This document shows, piece after piece, positions 54,327-63,688 of a stretch of 64,000 nt of DNA. Source of the stretch: Thermoflavimicrobium daqui (GTDB lineage Bacteria > Bacillota > Bacilli > Thermoactinomycetales > Thermoactinomycetaceae). Within the stretch, counting starts at the first letter, position 1, and every line of letters starts with the position of its first letter. The translations under genes and the position numbers were made by a program. The stretch covers positions 248,001 to 312,000 of the forward strand of contig NZ_KZ845666.1 of the NCBI RefSeq assembly GCF_003313465.1, in the 5' to 3' direction. The notes beneath the pieces were generated by a model, which did not search any database, was not told where the DNA came from, and saw only the letters and a program-made list of their open reading frames with translations.

Positions 54327-54430
54327 AGCCGGCAAAGTTGCCGGCTAATTATTAGCCAACTGGAACAGGCGCTTCCAGTTATTCCGATCAGCGTACTTAC
54401 ATAATTGGCTAATTTGCCGACTTATCGGCC
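54327..54430 (-). repeat. Cluster of nested hairpins between two genes
   Basis: AGCCGGCA (54327-54334) with TGCCGGCT (54339-54346) makes a GC-rich hairpin. Next to it AACTGGAA (54358-54365) pairs with TTCCAGTT (54373-54380), and TTAGCCAA (54352-54359) pairs with TTGGCTAA (54405-54412). The cluster fills the whole gap between the crotonase and the membrane-protein gene. It lacks a T-run. Confidence 0.65.
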
Positions 54431-55213
54431 TTTAAATTGTGGTTGCCTTTTTTGTAAAAATGCATCCATTCCCTCTAAACGATCGTCTGTTTGAAAGGCG
54501 AGCCCAAAGTATGCTGCTTCTACTCCTAATCCTGTCTGTAAATCGGTATCTAATCCCCTATGTACAGCTTTTTTGATAAGATTTAAAGCAAGCGGAGCTT
54601 TTTGAGCAATTTTTTCAGCTAATTGCTTCGCTTCATCTAACAAATGTTCTTTAGGGATTAGCTTTTGTACAAGTCCCAATTCTTTTGCTTCCGCAGCTGT
54701 GAGAAAATCTCCAGTCATACATAAATATTTAGCCATATTTTTACCGATTGCTCTCGCTAACCTCTGTGTACCACCATATCCTGGAATAACACCTAGATTA
54801 ACTTCAGGCAGTCCAAAGCGAGCATTATCAGAGGATAAAATGATATCCCCACATAAGGAGAGTTCACATCCACCCCCCAATGCAAATCCATTGACTGCCA
54901 TGATTACTGGTTTAGATAGATTTTCGATGCGATTAAATAGAGCTTGACCTTGAAGGGCTACTTTTTCGGCTTCAAGTGCAGAATCGATTTGCCGTAGTTC
55001 TGCAATATCAGCACCAGCGACAAAAGCTTTATCACCAGCTCCAGTTAAAATCAAAACGCGAACATCATCTGCTTGTTCCACCCAAGTTATTGCCTCATTA
55101 AGTTCTTGAAGCAACTCTTGGTTTAAGGCATTCAACACTTTAGGGCGAGAAAGAGTAAGCAGAGCCCATCCATTCCCCTGTTCAAGCATAATATGTTTCC
55201 ATTGATTTACCAT
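54422..55213 (-). CDS. Enoyl-CoA hydratase/isomerase family protein
   Basis: A 263-residue crotonase. The oxyanion-hole segments are KAFVAGADIAEL and NGFALGGGCELSLCGD, and the two catalytic Glu positions are present (the ELS helix and GLPEVNLGVIPGYGGTQRL). It should hydrate crotonyl-CoA or a related enoyl-CoA in fatty acid or butyrate-type metabolism. No other acyl-CoA genes are next to it, so the substrate cannot be narrowed. Confidence 0.9.
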   Translation of the reverse strand: MVNQWKHIMLEQGNGWALLTLSRPKVLNALNQELLQELNEAITWVEQADDVRVLILTGAGDKAFVAGADIAELRQIDSALEAEKVALQGQALFNRIENLSKPVIMAVNGFALGGGCELSLCGDIILSSDNARFGLPEVNLGVIPGYGGTQRLARAIGKNMAKYLCMTGDFLTAAEAKELGLVQKLIPKEHLLDEAKQLAEKIAQKAPLALNLIKKAVHRGLDTDLQTGLGVEAAYFGLAFQTDDRLEGMDAFLQKRQPQFKGR

Positions 55214-55539
55214 CGTTGGTCACCCCGATCTTAAGTTTCCTCACAAGTTTTTCCAATCCCGCATCTTTACAAAGACTTTTACATTGATTTCTACCATCAG
55301 GAAGCATATTTTCTCTAAATAATGTTTTATTGTCCTTCATAATAAAAATAAAACTTCTTACAGTAGATAAGATTACAATCTAATTCAACCTATCATCACT
55401 TTTAAACTCAACGATTTCACTGTAATCCTTGACTCATAGAAGAACCGTAATTTTGATGAGACAAACAATCTGTTTTAAATCTTTGAATCAGACTATTGAA
55501 CATGCTCTCTTGTGAGATAAACCACTCTATCAACCAGGC
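55214..55539. other. Intergenic region upstream of the crotonase gene
   Basis: No gene, repeat or terminator is clearly seen in these 326 bases. It must contain the end of the prfB transcript and the promoter of the crotonase gene. Confidence 0.45.
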
Positions 55540-56641
55540 CTATTTCATACGACTACGAAGAAAAGCTTCAATAAAAGAACCAATTTCTCCATCCATTACA
55601 GCTTGAACATTTCCAACTTCGACTTGGGTACGGTGATCTTTAACCATGCTATATGGGTGGAAGACATAAGAGCGAATTTGATTCCCCCATCCAATTTCTG
55701 TTTGTTCACCTTTTAAAGCATTCAACTCTTTTTGTTGTTCTTCAAGTTTCCGTTCGTATAAACGAGCTTTTAAGATTTTCATTGCTCTTTCTCTATTTTT
55801 AATTTGAGATCGCTCCGACTGACAAGTTACCACAATATTGGTAGGTAAATGAGTAATTCGGACCGCAGAATCCGTTGTATTGACATGCTGCCCTCCTGCT
55901 CCACTAGAGCGATAGGTATCTATTTTAAGCTCATCCGGTTTAATCTCGATATCTACGTCATTGTCAACTTCTGGCATAACATTTAAAGATACAAACGATG
56001 TATGTCGACGACCTGAAGCATCAAAAGGAGATATACGAACTAAGCGATGAACTCCTTTCTCTGCTTTTAAATATCCATATGCATTTAGTCCTTTGATCAG
56101 TAGAGTCACACTTTTGAGCCCAGCTTCTTCACCTGGAAGGTAGTCCAGTGTTTCTACTTTGTAGCCACTTTTTTCAGCCCATCGGGTATACATACGTAAA
56201 AGCATGGATGCCCAATCTTGCGACTCCGTTCCACCTGCTCCAGGATGAAGTTCAATAATCGCATTATTTTTATCATAAGGTTCATTAAGCATCATATTTA
56301 ATTCAAAGGAATCAATCATTTTCTTTAAAATATGAATTTCATTGATTTGTTCTTCCCATAGTGCTGGGTCATCCTCTTCTATGAGTAGTTCTAGAATCAT
56401 TTGTAGTTCTTCTTGTTTTTCTTCTAGCTCTACCATCTTCTCGATTTGCTCTTTTAGATGCTTCATTTCGTCGATCACTTTTTGTGCGGCATGTTGATCA
56501 TTCCAAAAGTCGGGTGCAGCCATTTGCTCTTCCAATTGTTTTAATCTTTCCTGTTTAGCATCGAGGTCAAAGAGACCCCCTGATATCCGCCAAACGTTTG
56601 GCTGTCGTTCCTAATTCCTGTCTCATTTCATTTAATTCCAT
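55540..56641 (-). CDS. prfB: Peptide chain release factor 2, with programmed +1 frameshift
   Basis: RF2 releases proteins at UGA and UAA. The gene starts at ATG 56641 after GAGGTG and runs 24 codons to CTT, then an in-frame TGA at 56569-56567. A +1 shift on CTT-TGA-C, helped by an internal AGGGGG (56581-56576), continues in the frame that holds the rest of the protein, 366 residues in all. This is the conserved autoregulatory site: low RF2 permits frameshifting. The [12 protein letters not shown] region and the GGQ loop ([17 protein letters not shown]) are intact. Confidence 0.97.
56567..56581 (-). promoter_or_regulatory. prfB recoding site
   Basis: AGGGGG, three bases, then CTT TGA C: an internal Shine-Dalgarno and slippery codon before the UGA stop. 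It matches the frameshift site known from most bacterial prfB genes. Confidence 0.95.
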
Positions 56642-57068
56642 TTTCGTCACCTCAACTAGAAAACATCTCTTACCATTATAACCCGGATTAATCAAGGAAG
56701 AAAGCGAAAGAAGCTTCATTAAAACAACAACAAAAAGCGTAAGGAGTCATTTTCCTTCAGTTGTGCCGTTTTTCCTAAATTAGGTAGCGAGGAGATCGTA
56801 TTTTCGTCACGTTTCTCTTAGTGTTCTAGAAGAACGTAACACTGCACATGCTGATTTAACTTCCATCAGCTGTAACAGGCTGATGCAGGTTGCCAACCGA
56901 TTCCACTTATTTCACTAAGATAGACACTATAGAAGTTCTAAGAGATAACGTCTCTTAGAACTTCTAATCCCGTATAGATAGGGCCAGAGACCTCTTAGCC
57001 CAATATAACTCTCCTCTTATTCCATGGATTGGACAATCGACACTTCTGATTCTCCTTACGCTTTTTGT
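56642..57068. other. Intergenic region between secA and prfB
   Basis: No gene in 427 bases. It holds a 15-base perfect hairpin (56931-56965) and a smaller dyad, AGTGTT/AACACT near 56818-56842. In B. subtilis prfB follows secA closely; here they are spaced. Confidence 0.55.
56931..56965 (-). repeat. Perfect inverted repeat downstream of secA
   Basis: AGAAGTTCTAAGAGA (56931-56945) and TCTCTTAGAACTTCT (56951-56965) pair without mismatch around a five-base loop. It lies about 100 bases after the secA stop. There is no T-run, so it is a terminator only if a T-run is not needed; otherwise an mRNA stabiliser. Confidence 0.7.
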
Positions 57069-59615
57069 TTACGCATTTATACTTTCTAATCGCTTCGTTT
57101 TTTGACAACAGTTTTTATACTTTTTCCCACTTCCACATGGACAAGGTTCATTACGCCCAATCTTCTCACCACGCCGAACAGGTTGTTTTTTCGACTCTTT
57201 GCTCTCTTGATCTCCACCACCAGAAGAAGCAACTGTATTTACGGCTACTTCTTCGCGTTCAAATTCATCTTCTTCGTGCACAACTGCTTTCAATACATAT
57301 TTGATAACTTCCTCTTCGATATCCTCAACCATTTGATCATACATCGCACGACCTTCAAATTGATAAGAGCGAAGTGGATCATCTTGTCCATAAGCTCGCA
57401 AATGAATACCTTGTCTTAGTTCTTCCATAGCATCGATGTGATCCATCCATTTACGGTCAACGGTTCGTAAAATGACAACTTTAGAAAACTCTTGTAAACG
57501 TTCATTACCTAGTTCTTCTTTTCTCTCTTCATAATACTTTACGATTGCTTCATCAATCGTTTGGATCATCTCTTCAGGCTCTTTGTTTTCCAAGTCCTCT
57601 ACTTCAATACGACCTTCTGGCAAGAGGTTACTCGAAATAAAATCAACAATCGCTTCAAGATCCCAATCCTCTTCAAGCTCTCCACTCGTGTGAATGCCTA
57701 CAATTCTCTCAATCACTGATTTAGCCATAGCTAGAACAGTTTCAGATAAGTCATTGCTCATTAATACTTCCCGACGTTGTTTATAAATAATCTCACGTTG
57801 GTCATTGAGTACATTATCATATTTGAGTACCCAACGCCGCGCATCAAAGTTATTACCTTCCACTTTTTTCTGTGCATTCTTCACTGCCTTAGTAAACGTA
57901 CTTCCGTGGATAGCTTCATCTTCATCAAAGCCCATTTTTTCTAACATTCCTTCGATCCGTTCAGATCCAAAACGGCGCATCAGCTCATCCGAGAAAGATA
58001 AGTAGAACTGAGACGAGCCAGGATCTCCTTGTCTACCTGAACGACCACGTAACTGATTATCAATTCGACGGCTTTCGTGTCGTTCGGTTCCAAGTACATG
58101 CAAACCGCCAAGTTTATCAACACCTTCACCCAATTTAATATCGGTACCCCGTCCGGCCATATTCGTCGATATCGTGACCATACCACGTTGTCCCGCTTGG
58201 GCAATAATTTCCGCCTCACGCTCATGATTCTTGGCATTAAGCACTTGGTGAGGAATTCCCACTTTTTTTAGCATCCGTGATAGTTTTTCCGACTTCTCAA
58301 TTGAAACAGTACCAACTAATACAGGTTGACCTTTTTTATGACGCTCAGTAATCTCGTTTACAACTGCACGAAACTTTGCATCTTCCGTTTTATATAACAA
58401 ATCGGATAGATCTTCACGAATCATTGGGCGGTTTGTAGGAATTTGAATGACATTCATATTGTAAATCGTACGGAATTCCTCTTCTTCTGTTTTAGCCGTA
58501 CCTGTCATCCCAGCAAGCTTTTGATACAAACGGAAATAGTTTTGTAAGGTAACGGTAGCTAATGTCATGCTTTCACGTTGAACTTGTAGACCTTCTTTAG
58601 CTTCAATCGCTTGGTGTAATCCGTCACTATATCGACGACCTTGCATCAAGCGGCCTGTAAACTCGTCTACAATTACAACACCTTCTTCATTAACTACATA
58701 ATCTTCATCTCGTTTCATCAGTGTGTGTGCCTTCAAGGCTTGCTGAACGTGATGGTTTAAAGAGATATTTTTTAGATCATACAAGTTGTCAATCCCTAAA
58801 AAAGACTCAACTTTCTTGGCTCCGTCTTCAGTTAGTGACACCTGTTTTGTTTTGATATCAATCGTAAAATCTTCTTCCTTTTTTAGGCGACGGACAACTT
58901 GATCGGCTACATAATATAGGTCTGTAGCTTTACTTGCCTGACCGCTAATAATAAGAGGTGTACGAGCTTCATCGATTAAAATACTGTCAACCTCATCGAT
59001 AATCGCATAGTTTAGTTCACGTTGTGTCAGTTGTTCTGGATATAGCACCATGTTATCACGCAGATAGTCAAAACCAAATTCATTATTCGTACCATAAGTG
59101 ATATCTGCTAGATAAGCAGCTCTCTTTTCTTCTGGAGACATATGAGGTAAGTTTAACCCTACTGTTAATCCTAAAAACTCAAAAACTGGCCGTAGCAATT
59201 CACAGTCCCGTTTAGCTAGATAGTCGTTCACTGTAACAACATGAACGCCTTTACCAGATAGTGCGTTGAGGTAGGCTGGCAAAGTAGTGACCAACGTTTT
59301 TCCTTCCCCAGTCTTCATTTCAGCTATATCACCACGATGAAGGACAATTCCTCCTACCAGCTGCACACGATAATGGCGCTCACCACGAACACGTTTTGCA
59401 GTTTCACGTACAACTGCAAATGCTTCTATTAACAGATCATCTAAGGTTTCCCCTTTTTCTAGCCTTTCTTTAAATTCATCAGTTTTGGCTCGTAACTCTT
59501 CATCAGAAAGAGTTGAAATTTGAGGCTCCAAAGACTCAATCTCATCTACCATCTTAAAATACTTTGCTAGTTGACGCTCATTGCCATCAAATAATTTACG
59601 AAGGGCTTTAAACAC
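57069..59615 (-). CDS. secA: Preprotein translocase ATPase SecA
   Basis: SecA drives preproteins through SecYEG. The 848-residue protein has Walker A KTGEGKTL, the DEVD-type Walker [33 protein letters not shown], the [13 protein letters not shown] motif and the C-terminal SEC-C zinc motif [13 protein letters not shown] that binds SecB or ribosomes. I start it at GTG 59615, eight bases after GGAGG of GGAGGGG; ATG 59630 lies before that ribosome site. Complete length. Confidence 0.97.
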   Translation of the reverse strand: MFKALRKLFDGNERQLAKYFKMVDEIESLEPQISTLSDEELRAKTDEFKERLEKGETLDDLLIEAFAVVRETAKRVRGERHYRVQLVGGIVLHRGDIAEMKTGEGKTLVTTLPAYLNALSGKGVHVVTVNDYLAKRDCELLRPVFEFLGLTVGLNLPHMSPEEKRAAYLADITYGTNNEFGFDYLRDNMVLYPEQLTQRELNYAIIDEVDSILIDEARTPLIISGQASKATDLYYVADQVVRRLKKEEDFTIDIKTKQVSLTEDGAKKVESFLGIDNLYDLKNISLNHHVQQALKAHTLMKRDEDYVVNEEGVVIVDEFTGRLMQGRRYSDGLHQAIEAKEGLQVQRESMTLATVTLQNYFRLYQKLAGMTGTAKTEEEEFRTIYNMNVIQIPTNRPMIREDLSDLLYKTEDAKFRAVVNEITERHKKGQPVLVGTVSIEKSEKLSRMLKKVGIPHQVLNAKNHEREAEIIAQAGQRGMVTISTNMAGRGTDIKLGEGVDKLGGLHVLGTERHESRRIDNQLRGRSGRQGDPGSSQFYLSFSDELMRRFGSERIEGMLEKMGFDEDEAIHGSTFTKAVKNAQKKVEGNNFDARRWVLKYDNVLNDQREIIYKQRREVLMSNDLSETVLAMAKSVIERIVGIHTSGELEEDWDLEAIVDFISSNLLPEGRIEVEDLENKEPEEMIQTIDEAIVKYYEERKEELGNERLQEFSKVVILRTVDRKWMDHIDAMEELRQGIHLRAYGQDDPLRSYQFEGRAMYDQMVEDIEEEVIKYVLKAVVHEEDEFEREEVAVNTVASSGGGDQESKESKKQPVRRGEKIGRNEPCPCGSGKKYKNCCQKTKRLESINA

Positions 59616-60016
59616 CTTCATCCCCTCCATTAGTTAAAATTTATAACTAAACAGTTCATCATCATCCATGTTAATAAAAAAATACTAACTATTAGTTTAA
59701 CAAATCACAAGTTTTTTTTCACGGTTCATGTGTTTGAGGGTGATTGAAGTCACTTTGCTTTAACGACCTTAATATCCTTCTATTCTAAAGAACGCTATCT
59801 ATTTTGAAATTGTGTCTTTTTTAGTCTTTAAATATTGTTCATATTTTTTACATAGCCCCCACCATATACATATGCTAAAATACAACTCAAAAATAGTACG
59901 AAAGCGTTTGCTAATATTGCATAAACCAGATAATTACCTAAAACTCATCCAACATCATTTCTATTGATTTGTGTATGAAGATCCAACAAAAATTTCTAAG
60001 AGATTAAAGGGATATT
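59616..60016. other. Divergent region between secA and the glucosaminidase gene
   Basis: No gene in 401 bases. It should hold both promoters. I see no hpf/yvyD gene, which precedes secA in B. subtilis, and no strong repeat. Confidence 0.5.
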
Positions 60017-60664
60017 ATGGTTAAAAGATACGCTAAATTCATACTAATTTTATTGACCTCCGTCGTGCTGATTCTATGCATTTATTTATGGTATCGTTCG
60101 TCCAACTTCTATGGCAATTACCTACTATCAAAGATAATAAATGACCACTATGATAATTACCTACTTTCAAAAGCACCCAATGACCATATTCTATGTCGGA
60201 CCAATCAACGAATTATTCCAATAGAAGAGTTAGATAAAAAACTAAAAAATAAAGGAGTTTTTAAAAATAAAGGAGCTGCCTTTATCAATGCTGGAAAAAA
60301 TCATAATGTAGACCCTACCTTGGTTGCAGCAATTGCTCTATTCGAAACAGGCTATGGAACATCGAATGCTGTAAAGAATTATAACAACCCAGGTGGACTT
60401 ATGGATCCTGATAACCCCATGGAGTTTCAGCGATTTGAAACTTTAGAAGAAGGAATCAATGCTATGACAGCTAATTTATATCGTAATTATATCAGTCTTG
60501 GCTTAGAAACCCCAAAAGAAATTGCACCCAAATATGCACCTGTAGGAGCCAAAAATGACCTCTATGATACTAATGGCAACTGGGCTCCTACCGTCACAAA
60601 GTTTATCAATTATTTGGGAGGGTTAAGCCAAAATTGTGATGAAACCAAAACAAGCCGCGATTAG
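60017..60664 (+). CDS. Membrane-anchored glucosaminidase-domain protein
   Basis: A 215-residue protein with an N-terminal membrane anchor (residues 8-27) and an endo-beta-N-acetylglucosaminidase domain at about 75-205 (AAFINAGKNHNVDPTLVAAI, catalytic Glu in ALFETGYGTS, NNPGGL, FETLEEGINAM). It would cleave glycan strands of peptidoglycan outside the membrane. Between anchor and domain a 15-residue unit (YGNYLLSKIINDHYD / YDNYLLSKAPNDH) is duplicated in tandem, also visible in the DNA. It is the only plus-strand gene in the last 30 kb and has an overlapping terminator. Confidence 0.82.
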   Translation: MVKRYAKFILILLTSVVLILCIYLWYRSSNFYGNYLLSKIINDHYDNYLLSKAPNDHILCRTNQRIIPIEELDKKLKNKGVFKNKGAAFINAGKNHNVDPTLVAAIALFETGYGTSNAVKNYNNPGGLMDPDNPMEFQRFETLEEGINAMTANLYRNYISLGLETPKEIAPKYAPVGAKNDLYDTNGNWAPTVTKFINYLGGLSQNCDETKTSRD

Positions 60665-60682
60665 ATGATTAGCGGCTTGTTT
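60648..60682 (+). terminator. Terminator of the glucosaminidase gene
   Basis: AAACAAGCCGC (60648-60658) pairs perfectly with GCGGCTTGTTT (60672-60682). It overlaps the last codons of the gene. Facing the convergent MutS2-like gene, it may work in both directions. Confidence 0.75.
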
Positions 60683-60739
60683 GTATGACCTTAGAATATT
60701 CATTTCTTTTTTATTGATTTTTCCATACGCTCCAAATGA

Positions 60740-62296
60740 TTATGATTTATTTGCTTTCATTTGCTGGTTCTTACCATATGTCGTTTCATGTGCCTTTTTT
60801 ATTATTTTTGGATCAAGACCTAGCATTCGGGCGACTTGAAATGCTTGGCTTTCTCCTGGCTTTCCTATAGTAAGCTGGTATAGTGGCATCAAGGTTTCCA
60901 GATCAAATTCCATTCGGGCATTTTCAAAATCCGGATGTCGATATGCATAAGATTTAATGTCATTATAATGTGTAGTAGCGATGGTAAGTGCCCCTCGCTC
61001 ATTCAATTGATCTAAAATAGCGATAGCTAATCCCATACCTTCTGCAGGATCTGTACCCGCTCCCAGCTCATCTAACAAAACCAGTGAATATTGGTTGACC
61101 TTATTTAAAATATCAATCACATTTTTCATTTGGGATGAGAATGTACTTAAGGATTGCTTGATGTCTTGATCATCACCGATATCGATAAACACATGTTCAA
61201 ACAATCCTACTCGGCTATCTTTAGATGCAGGAATGTGCAAACCAGATAAAGCCATCACAGTCAATAGCCCTGCTGTTTTTAATGTCACGGTCTTCCCACC
61301 CGTATTTGGGCCTGTAATCACTAGGGTACGAAAAGTTTCACCTAACCCGATATCCAAGGGTTTCGCTTCTTGATGTAACAAAGGGTGTCTCGCCTTTTTT
61401 AAATCAAGTATGGGTGTATCTACAATTTCCACTGGTTGAGCATTCAAGAATTCACTGTATTTAGCTTTAGCAAACACAAAGTCATAATGGGCTAATATCT
61501 CAGCATTTGAGCGAATCTCCTGTTCATATACTTCTGCCATTCCAGTAAGCATAGATAGAATTCTCTGTTCCTCAATGAATTCATGCCCTTGAAGTTCCAA
61601 TATTTTTTGTTGGTCTTTTTGAATTCCTTTTGGCTCAATATACACGGTAGAACCACTGGCTGAAGAGTCCAGTACCTGACCAGCAATCTTATTTCGATAC
61701 TCTTTCTTAACAGGAATCACATAACGACCATTACGCTGGCTGACAAAGTACTCTTGTAGATACTTACGCTTGGCGGGTGAATGTACTATTTTTTGTACCG
61801 TATCCTTGATTCTCTGTTCATGAGTAGTAATTTGTTTTCGAATTTTCGCTAGCTCTTTACTGGCATAATTATCTATAACTCCATGACGGATCGAGTTAAT
61901 TATGGCCTCTCGTAACTCTTTTAGCTCGGATATATTTTCAGCATAACTGCTAATTATTGGAGGGAGTAGAGCCTTGTCTTTCATAAATTCTTTCAGTCTG
62001 TTACCACTTTCAATAAATCGAAGGATCACTTCGAATTGGGAGGGCTTAAAAACCATCCCCTTATTAAATTGGTCAAGCATCTGAGCTACTCCCGACAAAC
62101 TGTGTATTGGAACTTGTCCCTTCTTCAAAATGATCTTCGCTTCTGTCGTCTCTTGTATTTGTTGCTCTATAGTTTCCCTGTGATACTGGGGTTTTAGATC
62201 ACGAATGTATACCTTTGCTTCATCAGATAGTGTATATTTGCTTAACTCTAATTTCACTATATCAAACTCCAACTTACGTTCAGTTTTTTCTTCCAC
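60740..62296 (-). CDS. MutS2-like ATPase lacking the Smr domain
   Basis: The 518-residue protein has the MutS2 core: helical lever domain (residues 1-290), ATPase with Walker A ITGPNTGGKTVTLKT, Walker B LVLLDELGAGTDP and the ATTHYNDIKSYA switch. It ends shortly after QAFQVARMLGLDPKII and lacks the long coiled coil, KOW-like and Smr nuclease domains of full MutS2 (about 780 residues). After the stop nothing resembling the missing part is seen, so it is a true short form, not a recent truncation. Full MutS2 acts on collided ribosomes or recombination intermediates; this form can bind and hydrolyse ATP but not cut through Smr. It is a single gene. Confidence 0.85.
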   Translation of the reverse strand: MEEKTERKLEFDIVKLELSKYTLSDEAKVYIRDLKPQYHRETIEQQIQETTEAKIILKKGQVPIHSLSGVAQMLDQFNKGMVFKPSQFEVILRFIESGNRLKEFMKDKALLPPIISSYAENISELKELREAIINSIRHGVIDNYASKELAKIRKQITTHEQRIKDTVQKIVHSPAKRKYLQEYFVSQRNGRYVIPVKKEYRNKIAGQVLDSSASGSTVYIEPKGIQKDQQKILELQGHEFIEEQRILSMLTGMAEVYEQEIRSNAEILAHYDFVFAKAKYSEFLNAQPVEIVDTPILDLKKARHPLLHQEAKPLDIGLGETFRTLVITGPNTGGKTVTLKTAGLLTVMALSGLHIPASKDSRVGLFEHVFIDIGDDQDIKQSLSTFSSQMKNVIDILNKVNQYSLVLLDELGAGTDPAEGMGLAIAILDQLNERGALTIATTHYNDIKSYAYRHPDFENARMEFDLETLMPLYQLTIGKPGESQAFQVARMLGLDPKIIKKAHETTYGKNQQMKANKS

Positions 62297-62435
62297 TATG
62301 AATCCCTCCTACATTTAGTAAAACTTGCTATTATAAAATAATTATCCACCTTTATACCGCTTACTCTCTGAACAAATCATGATTACATGAGCAATTTTTA
62401 CAAGATCAGGGATACTGAGGTTCATTCGTTCGTCT

Positions 62436-62481
62436 TAAAAATAAAAAGACCGTAAGTGAACACAAGGATCACTCACGGTCT
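62436..62481 (-). terminator. Terminator of the candidate RNA
   Basis: On the minus strand AGACCGTGAGTGA pairs with TTCACTTACGGTCT (one bulge), followed by TTTTATTTTTAAG. It lies about 150 bases before the MutS2-like start codon. Confidence 0.88.
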
Positions 62482-62716
62482 GAAGATTCAGATCAGCTTT
62501 AAATAAACCTGTATACAAAAATATGCAGGTTAGTAGGGCCAGATCAGCTTCATTATCCTGATGTGTTCTTAACGAGCAAACGGAAGAAAGGTCATTTGGG
62601 CATACCTCACCCTTAATAACAGGCGTAGTTTTTTTGCCTTCAATTACTTCTCCGTATCCAATTTGCTTTAGTTAAGAGCACACACAGACATCAACATCAT
62701 TCCTTATATATGATTA
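62436..62716 (-). ncRNA. Candidate structured RNA upstream of the MutS2-like gene
   Basis: A strong promoter and a strong terminator bound a transcript of about 270-280 bases without an ORF. A long stem is possible: TCTTAAC and AGCAAA (near 62675-62658) with TTTGCT and GTTAAGA (near 62579-62565). It encloses further hairpins (AAGGC...GCCT). A second hairpin, AACCTGCATA/TATACAGGTT, is flanked by two copies of AGCTGATCTG. I could not match it to a T-box, or to the TPP, glycine, lysine, M-box, ydaO or cobalamin classes, by eye. It may be a terminator-controlled leader of the MutS2-like gene or an independent small RNA. Confidence 0.5.
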
Positions 62717-62722
62717 TTCATA

Positions 62723-62751
62723 ATTGTAATATAGAATTGTTCCCATGACAA
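62723..62751 (-). promoter_or_regulatory. Promoter of the candidate RNA
   Basis: -35 TTGTCA (62751-62746), 17-base spacer, -10 TACAAT (62728-62723) on the minus strand; the best sigma-A promoter match in this part of the window. Confidence 0.75.
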
Positions 62752-62825
62752 GAGTACTTAATGATCGATTAATAATATGGTTAAGAGAACGTTGTTCATC
62801 CAAACATTTCCGTCTTGCTGGGCGC

Positions 62826-62855
62826 ATAAAAAGCCGCTAGACCTACACACGGCTT
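62826..62855 (-). terminator. Terminator of the CPBP protease gene
   Basis: Minus strand AAGCCG (complement of 62850-62855) pairs with CGGCTT (complement of 62831-62836), followed by TTTATG. It overlaps the last codons of the gene. Confidence 0.6.
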
Positions 62856-63688
62856 GTTCGAATATAACATTTCAGGGATTTTTCTTCGGTCTTACTATTT
62901 TTCCAGATCATCCAAGCTAATAAACTCCAAATAACTAAAGCTACAAGCCCCGATTCTCCAACGATATAAGACCAACCAAACTCTTTTTGATGGAAAAACT
63001 CTGTCATAAAAGATCGTATATGGTTAATGAGCATATGCAATAGAACGACTGGCCAGATACTTTGACTCTTCGTACGAACCCAACCCATCACTAGTCCAAG
63101 CGGCAAGATCGTTACAGTAAAAAGAACCATATTGATCCAAACATTTCCATCTTCATTATACTGATTGAGGTAGAAAGGATAGTGAAAGATAACCCAAACC
63201 ATCGAGGTATAAAGCCACGCTTTTTTCTCTCCTAATTCTTCTGATAAACGCACTTGTAAAAATCCGCGCCAACCGATCTCTTCAGCAAAAGCAAATACGA
63301 GCGGAGTTGTCAAATACATAAAACCCAGGTAAAACTGAATCATCGCAAACAGCCGGCCTACTTGTGTCATTCCTGCTGGAAAGTGTTCTGTCGTTGGTAA
63401 ATCTACGATTCCAACACTCCATGCTACCAAAAAGCTCAATATTACAGGAACACTAGCAAGTATGGCTACCAAGTACCAACGAATTTTTCCTAAACGATGA
63501 ACTCCCATCTTTAAGAAGGTTTCTTTTCTATTTCCAAAAAAGATCAACATTACTATTACTGCTAACATTGGTGCTGCTTGAGCCAACATGATAAAGAGTG
63601 GCGCTTTGATTAAGTTAAAGACTAATGTAATCCCTAATACCACCAAGATAAAAATTCCGATATCCAGCATTCCTTTTTTCTGATTCAT
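62843..63688 (-). CDS. CPBP-family intramembrane protease
   Basis: A 281-residue polytopic protein with eight or so membrane segments. The Abi/CPBP motifs are EEIGWRGFLQ (motif 1, Glu-Glu and Arg), FHYPFY (motif 2 His) and LHMLINH (motif 3), so the catalytic residues are complete. Members cleave prenylated or membrane proteins and can give immunity to bacteriocins. An ACGGAGGG ribosome site precedes ATG 63688. No bacteriocin gene is near, so the substrate is unknown. Confidence 0.88.
   Translation of the reverse strand: MNQKKGMLDIGIFILVVLGITLVFNLIKAPLFIMLAQAAPMLAVIVMLIFFGNRKETFLKMGVHRLGKIRWYLVAILASVPVILSFLVAWSVGIVDLPTTEHFPAGMTQVGRLFAMIQFYLGFMYLTTPLVFAFAEEIGWRGFLQVRLSEELGEKKAWLYTSMVWVIFHYPFYLNQYNEDGNVWINMVLFTVTILPLGLVMGWVRTKSQSIWPVVLLHMLINHIRSFMTEFFHQKEFGWSYIVGESGLVALVIWSLLAWMIWKNSKTEEKSLKCYIRTSRV

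Larger units (their letters stand above)
62297..62842. other. Region between the CPBP and MutS2-like genes
   Basis: No coding gene in 546 bases. It holds a promoter (62723-62751), a candidate structured RNA (62436-62716), its terminator and the terminator of the CPBP gene. Confidence 0.65.

Noticed and set aside
62436-62716. Considered as a T-box or TPP riboswitch because of CTGATCTG and the downstream terminator
   Set aside because: The T-box TGGNACC sequence is absent, and the CTGATCTG copies lack the other conserved TPP segments; left as unassigned RNA.
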